From: CADEED01 sp041395625
Lineage (GTDB): Bacteria; Pseudomonadota; Gammaproteobacteria; Steroidobacterales; Steroidobacteraceae
Direction of reading: 5' to 3'
Length of the DNA: 64,000 nt
Assembly: GCA_041395625.1 (NCBI GenBank)
Contig: JAWLAE010000002.1
Location: 1,054,001-1,118,000, forward strand
Part shown: positions 12,823 through 20,291 of the stretch, one piece after another
Numbering within the stretch: position 1 is the first letter of the stretch
How the letters are laid out: every line of letters begins with the position of its first letter
The notes under the pieces: generated by a model
Databases searched by the model: none
What the model saw: the letters and a program-made list of their open reading frames with translations, nothing else
What the model was told of the DNA's origin: nothing
Made by a program: the position numbers and the translations under genes

Positions 12823-14801
12823 CGGCCGCCCACCAATTTGGCGATCGCGGCAAAGCCGCGCCATTCTGCTACGTCGCTGGCGCTCGAACGATCCTTGTTG
12901 CGCAAGCGCGTATTTGCGCCAGCGCGCAGCAGCAATGCGCAAACGTCCACATGTCCGTTTCGACTGGCCGCGATCAGCGGCGTGTCGCCGAATTCATTGC
13001 TCTTGTCGAGGGTACTTCGATCCCGAAGTAGTACGGCGACTACTTTCGCATGTCCGGCAGCCGCGGCGCCCAGCAATCCCGAGTCGCCACTCTTGGTCAC
13101 GTTGCTCGTCTTGGCACCCGCCGCCAGCAATCTCTCGACGACGACCGCATGGCCACGCGCCGCCGCCGCTATCAGCGGTGTTGTGTCTTCGTCGTCGGCG
13201 ATCGAGACGTTGGCGCGCGCACGTACCAGTATGCCGATCATCTCGGCGTGACCACTTGCGGCCGCATACCACAGCGCCGACCGGCCGCGCGTATCCCTGG
13301 CATCCACTTTGGCGCCGGCACCCAACAGCGCCGCCACACCAGCTTCATTGCCGGCTCGGGCCGCCAGGATCAGGGTGGGCACTTTGTCCGCATCAGCGGC
13401 GTTGGCATCGACGCCCGCCGCGAGCAGCACCGGCAAGATTCTCCCCGGCTCCCGTTGCGCGGCCTCCAGCAGCGCCGCCTGCACGCTCGTGCCATCGGCG
13501 CGCGTGGCTAGCAGAGCGTTGACGGCGTCGAGATCGTCGCGGCGCGCGGCGACCATCAGCGGCGTGTCGCCGCGCTTGTTCTTGCGAAAGCCATCCGCAC
13601 CACCCGCCAACAACTCGCGCAAGGCGCCAGCCGCGTCCGATTCAATCGCGACGTGCACCGCCGAGTCGCCACTAGGCGTGACAGCATCCAAGTCGGCACC
13701 GGCAGCACGCAGACGCTTCAAGGAATCGACGTCATCGCGACTGACGGCTACCAACAAGGGCGCCCAGCCTTGGTAGAGTGCCCCAGTGCGCGTTGGATCC
13801 ATGCCACCGGCCGAGCGCGCCTGCGGCGCCGGCCCCAACTTTGCGACGGCCCCGGCAGCGCGCAGCCGCTCTGCGGCAAGCGTTCGCTCGCGCTGGATCG
13901 CGACGTCGAGCGCGGTCCAGCCGCGCTCGTCTACCAGATCGAGCGCAGCATAGGCCCGCACCAGCAAGTTGATTTGCTCAGCCTGATCGGCCCAGCTCGC
14001 ATACATCAGCGCCGAGCGTCCAGCTCGATCCACAAGATCGAGCCTGGCGCCGGCCGCAAGCAATTCTGCCGTCGTCGCCTTGTCGGGCTGCGCAGCAGCG
14101 AGCATCAGTGGGCTGACGCCGTAATCGTCCACACTATTGACCAGCGCCGAATTCTCGACCAACAACTTAACTACAGCACTCGAACCGTATTGCGCCGCGA
14201 CCGCCAGCGGCGTCCGACCGAATTCATCGACGCTGGCCGCGAACTCGGCACCGCCTATCAGCACAAAATTTTCGCTGTCGTTGACTCGGGCGGCATAGAA
14301 GGCAAAAGCTCGCTTTAGCGCCACGTCGGCCTCCGGGCCCGGCCGCACCACCTTCATCGGCAATGCGTTGCTCTTCTGCAGGTTCATTGCTGCCGGATAG
14401 CCGAGCTCGGCGGCACGCGCGATCCAATGTCGAGCGACGTCTACTTGCGGTATCTCGTTAGTCGCCAATAGACCCGCCAGCGCATACGCGGCGGCGGCGT
14501 GGCTTTGCTCCGCTGCGGCGCGCAAGGATTTCTCTGCGGCGGACCGATCTTCCGGGGTACCAACACCACTCAGCTGCGCGAGTCCCAGCAAATACTGCGC
14601 ATCGGCTGAGCCAGCGGCTGCCAGTGGCCGCAATGAGCTGATTGCGACCGGAAACTGCTTCGTGCGCAGGGCGAGGCGCGCGTCTTCAATGCCATTCGCA
14701 GCGCGTAAGGCGCCGCTGAAACACAACACCAACACGACCAGGGATAGCAGGCCAGGTGGCAGCCCCTGGCGGTAACTGGTCACTCGATCAGGCCGTGCCA
14801 T
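12819..14801 (-). CDS. Exported Sel1/ankyrin-repeat protein
   Basis: 660 residues with a signal peptide or N-terminal anchor (about residues 15-35). Sel1-like helical repeats occupy about residues 60-135 (AQYLLGLAQLSGVGTPEDR is typical). From about residue 185 to the end there are roughly a dozen ankyrin repeats with the G-TPL / A-A-GH / LL-AGA pattern. Both repeat types are protein-binding scaffolds. Its start overlaps the end of the oxidoreductase gene by 14 bp, so it is the second gene of that - strand unit. A scaffold in the electron-transfer assembly is an inference; no catalytic motif is visible. Confidence 0.88.
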   Translation of the reverse strand: MARPDRVTSYRQGLPPGLLSLVVLVLCFSGALRAANGIEDARLALRTKQFPVAISSLRPLAAAGSADAQYLLGLAQLSGVGTPEDRSAAEKSLRAAAEQSHAAAAYALAGLLATNEIPQVDVARHWIARAAELGYPAAMNLQKSNALPMKVVRPGPEADVALKRAFAFYAARVNDSENFVLIGGAEFAASVDEFGRTPLAVAAQYGSSAVVKLLVENSALVNSVDDYGVSPLMLAAAQPDKATTAELLAAGARLDLVDRAGRSALMYASWADQAEQINLLVRAYAALDLVDERGWTALDVAIQRERTLAAERLRAAGAVAKLGPAPQARSAGGMDPTRTGALYQGWAPLLVAVSRDDVDSLKRLRAAGADLDAVTPSGDSAVHVAIESDAAGALRELLAGGADGFRKNKRGDTPLMVAARRDDLDAVNALLATRADGTSVQAALLEAAQREPGRILPVLLAAGVDANAADADKVPTLILAARAGNEAGVAALLGAGAKVDARDTRGRSALWYAAASGHAEMIGILVRARANVSIADDEDTTPLIAAAARGHAVVVERLLAAGAKTSNVTKSGDSGLLGAAAAGHAKVVAVLLRDRSTLDKSNEFGDTPLIAASRNGHVDVCALLLRAGANTRLRNKDRSSASDVAEWRGFAAIAKLVGGR

Positions 14802-16107
14802 ACTTGGTTTCCACTTCTATGCCCATTGATCTCAGAAAGTCGTTGGGTAATACACCACCCGCATTGACAATCACGGCATCGTTGCGAATGCGAACAATTT
14901 TTCCCTGATACTCCAGCGACACGGACTGCGGCTCAATAGCTTTCACCGTCGATTTCAGCAATACGCGAATACGGCCCTGCTCCTCACCCGCCTTCAGTCG
15001 CTGGCGATTGCGCTGTTTTGCTCGCCCGAATGCGTCGCTGCGATACGAGAGCACCACTCGCGCCTTACCGGTTTCGGCGATACTGGCCGCCGCCTCCAGC
15101 GCGCTGTCGCCGCCACCGACCACCATCACTTCCTGTCCCGCATACTGCTCCGGATCGATCATGCGGTAAACGACTTTGGGAAGTTCCTCGCCAGGCACAC
15201 CTAGCTTGCGCGGCGTGCCACGGCGGCCAATCGTCAACAGGACATTGTTAGCCTCGTATGCGCCCTTCGAGGTCTTGACCAGAAACGTATTGTGCGGCGT
15301 ACGTTCGACGCTCGCGACCCGTTCCTGGTAATTCAGCTTCAGCCCAAAGCGCTGCTCCGTGTCCTGCCAGAACTTCAACAACTCCTCTTTCGAGGCAGTC
15401 GTGAACTTGATCTTGCCGACCAGCGGCAATTCGGCGGGCGAGGTCATCACCACTTTGCCGCGCGGGTATTGAAAGACACAGCCGCCCAACGATTCTTGCT
15501 CGATACAGACGAACTTCATCCTCAACGAAGTGGCCGTCAGGGCGGCACCGAAGCCAGCTGGACCAGCCCCGATGATGGCCACATCCACGACTCCGGAGCG
15601 TTTCGACTTGCCACGACCTTTATGGATTGCCTCGATCGCCTGGCGCCCCTGCGTCAGCGCGTTGCGGATCAGTCCCATGCCACCCAACTCGCCGGCCACA
15701 TAGATCCCGGGCACCGTCGTTTCGAAATCAGGCGACAGTAGTGGGATCGTTACGCCCCGAGTTTCGGTGCCGAAGACAAGAGTAATCGCATCCGTCGGGC
15801 AAGCGATTTTGCAGGCGCCATGGCCGATGCAGTCAGTGGCACTGATGAGCTGCGCCTTGCCATTGATCAGACCTAACACATGGTGGTCCGGTTGCTCCGG
15901 GCAGGCCGTGACACACGCGCCACAACCGAGACAACGAGTGGGATCGATAATGGGATGTAGTGAGACGGGTTCGGTCAGACCGGCTTCGCGTGCTTCTTCG
16001 AGCGTCGCAGCGCTGCGACGCTCGTTCTTAAGCTGACGCCGCGCGTACACCAACCAGATCAACGCGAGCGGCAGAAGATAAACAATGTAAATCCAAGGGT
16101 TTGACAC
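14788..16107 (-). CDS. Membrane-anchored ferredoxin-FAD/NAD(P) oxidoreductase
   Basis: 439 residues. One N-terminal membrane helix (about 5-21) is followed by a two-cluster ferredoxin domain: C59-C62-C65-C69P, then C93-H96-C99-C103P, where His replaces the expected second Cys. Next comes a short VPGIYVAGE piece of the thioredoxin-reductase type, a FAD-binding GAGPAGFGAA (about 180) and a NAD(P)-binding GGGDSALEAA (about 325). I infer a flavoprotein passing electrons between NAD(P)H and the Fe-S centres at the inner membrane. It is divergent from the cytochrome genes and is the natural candidate to feed or drain them. Partner and direction are not proven. The likeliest alternative is a YpdA-like disulfide reductase relative. 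Confidence 0.88.
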   Translation of the reverse strand: MSNPWIYIVYLLPLALIWLVYARRQLKNERRSAATLEEAREAGLTEPVSLHPIIDPTRCLGCGACVTACPEQPDHHVLGLINGKAQLISATDCIGHGACKIACPTDAITLVFGTETRGVTIPLLSPDFETTVPGIYVAGELGGMGLIRNALTQGRQAIEAIHKGRGKSKRSGVVDVAIIGAGPAGFGAALTATSLRMKFVCIEQESLGGCVFQYPRGKVVMTSPAELPLVGKIKFTTASKEELLKFWQDTEQRFGLKLNYQERVASVERTPHNTFLVKTSKGAYEANNVLLTIGRRGTPRKLGVPGEELPKVVYRMIDPEQYAGQEVMVVGGGDSALEAAASIAETGKARVVLSYRSDAFGRAKQRNRQRLKAGEEQGRIRVLLKSTVKAIEPQSVSLEYQGKIVRIRNDAVIVNAGGVLPNDFLRSMGIEVETKYGTA

Positions 16108-16298
16108 GCTTTAGTCCGAACTTAGATTAGTGCGGCGCAACTCACCGGACCGCAAGGCTATGGTGTGACGTAGCGCACGTGAATGGGCAAATGCCCTACT
16201 TGAGATGCGCTACCAAACATCAGACGATGCGAGTGTGAAAATCGTCGCAAATTCAGTCACTTACTGTCGCTTAATCGCGACGCTCTAGGACATGATAA
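16108..16298. promoter_or_regulatory. Divergent intergenic region between oxidoreductase and cytochrome operon
   Basis: These 191 bp separate two divergently read units and must hold promoters for both. The sequence is more AT-rich near the + strand start, and AGGA (16287-16290) lies 8 nt before ATG 16299. A TGTGA-containing stretch near 16162 only half resembles a CRP/FNR-type site. I see no convincing -35/-10 pair and no small gene. Confidence 0.4.
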
Positions 16299-17663
16299 AT
16301 GAGTGCTGCTGTGTTCTGGACAATCGCAACGGTGATGGTCGCCATCACGACCGCAGTGATCGTCGTGCCAATGTTCTGGCTGCGCCGCGCTGACGACGCC
16401 TCTACTTTGTCACGCCGCAGCTTGTGGGCCGCTGCTGCCGGTGCGGTTTTCGTGCCGTTAGCGGCACTCGGTGTCTACTCACTGATCGGCTCCCCGGCAC
16501 TCATCGGCTCCGGCCCGGCGTTGTCTGCATCGACAATGGGTGACTTGCACGCAGGTGCGCGACCTTTGCAACCCGGCGACGAAGCGAGCGATCTGGGCGC
16601 CGCGGTCGCGCGCCTCGAGGCCAAGCTCGCAAGAAATCCCAACGACGAAAGCGGCTGGCGGCTGTTGGCGCAGTCCTACGAATTCGCCGGTCGCTCCGCC
16701 GATGCGATGTCGGCCAACCAGCGCGCGGATCGTGTCGCACGAGGCGAATCGGTCGAACCGCCAGATGCCGCCATGACCGCCGGGCCACCAGCTCGCAGCA
16801 CAGCGGCGCCCGGAGTCGCCGCCGGCTCGGCCGAGGAGCTCAATGCGCTGCGCAAGCGAGTCGAGGATAATCCACGCGACGCCAGCGCGATGATCCTGTT
16901 AGCCGAAACCCTGCGGCGCAAGCGCGAGTTCGCCGAATCGCTGCAGGTATTCGCCAAACTCGCCAAAACCGACGCCATGAATGCCGATCTGTGGGCGGAC
17001 TATGCGGATGCCCATGGCGCCAACGCTGGCACGCTCGACGACCAGAGTGCTCGCTACATAGCTGAGGCTCTCAAGCTCGACTCCCGACATCCGAAAGCTC
17101 TGTGGCTGCGCGGCAGCTATCAAACGGAGCAGAAGGATTTCCGTGGCGCGTTGGCCACCTGGCAGCGACTCGCCAGCATTCTGCCGCCCGAGTCTTCCGA
17201 CGCGAAACTTATTGCGTCGAATATCGCCGAAGCGCGTGCAGCACTCGGCGAAGGCGCGCCGCCGCTGCCGTTGCAAACCGTGAGCGCAGCGCTGTCCGCG
17301 CCGGCTGCTGCGCCAGCCGTCAGTCTCCGCGGCGAGATATCGCTCGACGCAAAGTGGCGCGACCGCGTTGCACCGGGCTCCGTGCTGTTCGTTTTTGCCA
17401 AGCCAGCCGGTGAAGCCGGTCCGCCGCTGGCCGTTTGGCGTACGACCACCGACAAGTGGCCGATGCGTTTCGTGCTCGATGATAGCTCTGCAATGATTCC
17501 CGATCGCAAGCTGTCAAACTTTCGCAGCGTAATCGTCGAGGCGAGGATCTCGCGCAGCGGCGACGCGATTGCGCAGCTCGGCGATCTGCAGGCTGTCAGC
17601 GCAGCACTCGACCCGCGCTCGACGGGCGCGCTGCGGTTAGTCATCTCGAAGGAGATTGGCTAA
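16299..17663 (+). CDS. CcmI-type cytochrome c biogenesis chaperone
   Basis: 454 residues. Two N-terminal membrane helices (about 5-26 and 44-66) are followed by TPR motifs (about 105-320). The C-terminal ~110 residues form the beta-rich domain typical of CcmI/CycH: SLDAKWRDRVAPGSVLFVFA, PLAVWR, FVLDDSSAMIPDRKLSNF and ARISRSGDAIAQLGDLQ. CcmI holds apocytochrome c and presents CXXCH motifs to the heme lyase CcmF. No other ccm gene is in the window, so this copy appears dedicated to the two giant cytochromes encoded just downstream. The start has AGGA 8 nt upstream. Confidence 0.88.
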   Translation: MSAAVFWTIATVMVAITTAVIVVPMFWLRRADDASTLSRRSLWAAAAGAVFVPLAALGVYSLIGSPALIGSGPALSASTMGDLHAGARPLQPGDEASDLGAAVARLEAKLARNPNDESGWRLLAQSYEFAGRSADAMSANQRADRVARGESVEPPDAAMTAGPPARSTAAPGVAAGSAEELNALRKRVEDNPRDASAMILLAETLRRKREFAESLQVFAKLAKTDAMNADLWADYADAHGANAGTLDDQSARYIAEALKLDSRHPKALWLRGSYQTEQKDFRGALATWQRLASILPPESSDAKLIASNIAEARAALGEGAPPLPLQTVSAALSAPAAAPAVSLRGEISLDAKWRDRVAPGSVLFVFAKPAGEAGPPLAVWRTTTDKWPMRFVLDDSSAMIPDRKLSNFRSVIVEARISRSGDAIAQLGDLQAVSAALDPRSTGALRLVISKEIG

Positions 17664-18702
17664 GCCCGGCTCGCGCGCCGCGGCTCGACGCCAATATCCC
17701 ATGCAACACGCTGCGCAGAAGAATTTGGCGCTCAAGCCGCAAGTCGGCGGCACCGACAAATCGCCAAGTGGGGCGGTGCCGAAAGCAGCATCGACACCGC
17801 TCGCGTTGCCGCCCAAGCCTGTAGTACGCAACGCGGCGCCAGCCCAGACCGAGTCAGCCACCAAGCGCAAGTTCCTGTCGCCAGCCCGAATCGGCTTCGC
17901 GCTGGCGGCGATACTCCTTTACGTGGGGTATGTCACTCCCACAGAACGCTTTATTACGCCGGAAAGCGGCATCGGCTATGCACTTGGAATCATTGGTGGC
18001 AGTGGCATGCTGCTGCTGTTGCTGTATCCGGCTCGCAAGCGCGTTCGCTGGCTGAAAGTCATCGGTACGGTAAAGCTGTGGTTTCAGGCCCATATGGTGC
18101 TCGGCATCGTCGGCCCGATATTCGTCCTGTATCACTCCAATTTTTCCCTTGGCGCAGCCAACAGCAATGCGGCGCTGTTTGCCATGCTCATCGTGTCTGG
18201 CAGCGGCATCATTGGGCGCTACTTCTACACCCGTATTCATTTTGGCCTTTATGGTCGGCGCGCCTCACGTGCCGAAATGCAGTCACAGGCCGAAGAGCTC
18301 AAGCAGAAGGTGGCTGGCTCTCGCTTCGTGCCGGACCTACTACTGCTGCTCGATGCCGCCGACCAGAAATTGTTGCGTCAAAAGAAGGGACTACTGCGCC
18401 TTGTGATGCGCCCCGCATACGTGACCGCGCAGATGTATCTGCAGCGCTGGGCGGTCACTCGAATTGCGATGAACGAACTGCGCCAAGCGGCGACTGCTTC
18501 ACCAGTGCTCGCCAAACAGCATGCGCAGTTTGCTGTCGCTGTTCGTCGATACATCAGGCGACGCCTGCAGGCCACGCGCGAGGTCGCCGAGTTCGAATCG
18601 TACGAGAAACTTTTTTCCCTGTGGCACATGCTCCATTTGCCGTTGTTCTTTTTGTTGTTAGTGGCTGGCATCGTGCACGTGATATCCGTGCACGTCTATT
18701 GA
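17656..18702 (+). CDS. Membrane di-heme b-type cytochrome (ferric-reductase-like four-His pattern), inferred
   Basis: 348 residues if TTG 17656 is used; ATG 17701 would remove 15. A polar Pro/Ala-rich N-terminus precedes about five membrane helices (81-98, 105-124, 142-160, 172-190, 322-345). His146 and His160 lie in one helix and His327 and His341 in another, each pair being H-X13-H. That spacing is the classic ligand arrangement for two stacked b hemes across a membrane, as in ferric reductases and cytochromes b. A charged helical loop (200-320) separates the two helices. It sits between the CcmI-like and cytochrome c genes. I infer that it carries electrons across the inner membrane. No named family is claimed. 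Confidence 0.72.
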   Translation: MAKPGSRAAARRQYPMQHAAQKNLALKPQVGGTDKSPSGAVPKAASTPLALPPKPVVRNAAPAQTESATKRKFLSPARIGFALAAILLYVGYVTPTERFITPESGIGYALGIIGGSGMLLLLLYPARKRVRWLKVIGTVKLWFQAHMVLGIVGPIFVLYHSNFSLGAANSNAALFAMLIVSGSGIIGRYFYTRIHFGLYGRRASRAEMQSQAEELKQKVAGSRFVPDLLLLLDAADQKLLRQKKGLLRLVMRPAYVTAQMYLQRWAVTRIAMNELRQAATASPVLAKQHAQFAVAVRRYIRRRLQATREVAEFESYEKLFSLWHMLHLPLFFLLLVAGIVHVISVHVY

Positions 18703-18722
18703 TTCGATTTGGGTTTGCCAGA

Positions 18723-20291
18723 GTGACGCGGAGCCGACGGTACAAGTATTGTCTTATGGCCTTTTGCGCGACAACGGCACTCTTCTTGTCGACGGCAAAC
18801 GCTGCCACGGTCGAGACCTTGTTGATGCCGGGCAAAGTGTCGCAGGCACATGCGAAACACGAAGAAGACTGTTCGCTCTGCCACGACCGCACCGACCGCT
18901 CGCGCCAGACGGCACTGTGCCTGGATTGCCACAAGGAAACTGCCGGCGACATCGCCAAGAAAGTCGGGCTGCATGGGCGCATGAAGAATATCGCCGCCAC
19001 CCAGTGCAAAGCCTGCCACAGCGAGCATCTTGGTCGCGGCGCCGACATCGTCAAGTTCGACCGCACCACCTTCGATCACGTGGGCACGGATTTCGATCTG
19101 GAAGGCGCACATCGCGGTCTCGCCTGCGAGTCATGTCACAAGCCCGCCAAGAAGCTGCGCGATGCGCCGTCGACTTGCGGCGCCTGTCACAAGGACGAAG
19201 ACCTGCATCGAGGCAAGCTCGGTGAACAGTGTGGCACTTGCCACAACTCGACTACCTGGAGCGGCGCCCGCTTCGATCACAACAAGACCGACTTTGCATT
19301 GCAGGGCGCCCATCGCGAAGTGCGCTGCAATGCGTGCCACTTTGGCGAGCAGTACGACGGCACGCCTACTCGCTGTGTCGCCTGCCATACGCCCGACGAC
19401 GTGCACCGTGGCTCGCGTGGCGATAACTGCGCCGAGTGTCATACGCAGACCAACTGGAAGACGAGCAAGTTCGACCACGCGAAAGAGACCGGCTTTGCGC
19501 TGCTGGGGCGGCACAACTCGCTCGAGTGTGGCAGTTGCCACAAGACCGGCAAGTTCGAGGACGAAGTTCCGAACAAGTGCATTGGTTGCCACCGCGCCGA
19601 CGACTCTCATGCAGGACGCTTCGGCGAGGATTGCACGGGCTGCCACGGCAACGACCGCTGGAGTGGTCTCCAGTACGATCATCTCGTGAAGGCCAAGTGG
19701 GAATTGTTGGGCGCACACACAAAACTCGATTGCCACGCCTGCCATACGGCCAAGGTCGCAAAGCAGAAGCTGGGCACCGATTGCAAGGCTTGCCATACCG
19801 CGGAAGACGCGCACGGCGGCGCGCTCAAGGATTCGTGTGATACCTGCCACAGCAATGACGCTTGGCGCAAAGACATCCGTTTCGATCACGATCTGACCGA
19901 TTTCCCGTTGCTCGGCATGCACGTGCTGGTGAGCTGCGCGCAATGCCATACGTCCAAGGCATTCAAGGGCGCGCCAGATAAATGCATTGGCTGCCACGAG
20001 CAGAACGACGTTCACAAAGGCGGACTCGGACGCGATTGCGCCGCCTGCCACTCTTCCAACAGCTGGACGACGTGGGAATTCGACCACCAGAAACAGACTG
20101 GCTTTGCGCTGACTGGCGCGCATGGCAAAGCGAAGTGCGTCGATTGCCATCGGCAACCGGCCGCCGAGGTGAAGCTCGCCAAGGATTGCGCTGCCTGTCA
20201 TCGGCGTGACGACATTCATCTCGGACAATTCGGCATGCAGTGCCAGCGCTGCCACTCGACGATTACCTTCAAGGGGGCGCGAATCCAATGA
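18723..20291 (+). CDS. 21-CXXCH periplasmic multiheme cytochrome c
   Basis: 522 residues from GTG 18723, chosen because it gives a full signal peptide (RSRRYKYCL, then a hydrophobic run ending STANAAT); ATG 18756 is the alternative. I count 21 CXXCH motifs. After an irregular start, a 66-68-residue unit with three CXXCH repeats five times: CxxCH..W..FDH..T.F.L.GAH....CxxCH....CxxCH..DD.H.G. Each unit also has three conserved non-CXXCH histidines (FDH, GAH, D.H), enough for bis-His ligation of every heme. The chain stops part-way through a unit. Its stop overlaps the next gene's start by 4 bp. Confidence 0.95.
   Translation: MTRSRRYKYCLMAFCATTALFLSTANAATVETLLMPGKVSQAHAKHEEDCSLCHDRTDRSRQTALCLDCHKETAGDIAKKVGLHGRMKNIAATQCKACHSEHLGRGADIVKFDRTTFDHVGTDFDLEGAHRGLACESCHKPAKKLRDAPSTCGACHKDEDLHRGKLGEQCGTCHNSTTWSGARFDHNKTDFALQGAHREVRCNACHFGEQYDGTPTRCVACHTPDDVHRGSRGDNCAECHTQTNWKTSKFDHAKETGFALLGRHNSLECGSCHKTGKFEDEVPNKCIGCHRADDSHAGRFGEDCTGCHGNDRWSGLQYDHLVKAKWELLGAHTKLDCHACHTAKVAKQKLGTDCKACHTAEDAHGGALKDSCDTCHSNDAWRKDIRFDHDLTDFPLLGMHVLVSCAQCHTSKAFKGAPDKCIGCHEQNDVHKGGLGRDCAACHSSNSWTTWEFDHQKQTGFALTGAHGKAKCVDCHRQPAAEVKLAKDCAACHRRDDIHLGQFGMQCQRCHSTITFKGARIQ

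Noticed and set aside
16155..16185. CRP/FNR-type site before the CcmI gene
   Set aside because: Only the first half (TGTGA) matches; the second half-site fits poorly.
18078..18722. N-terminal extension of the 21-heme cytochrome over the di-heme b gene
   Set aside because: The extension is in another frame of the membrane protein gene, has unnatural composition and would bury the signal peptide at GTG 18723.
19131..20288. Open frame of 385 codons opposite the 21-heme cytochrome
   Set aside because: It mirrors the repeated CXXCH codons on the other strand, giving a low-complexity Met/Ala/Val-rich product with no start signal; the + strand gene is certain.
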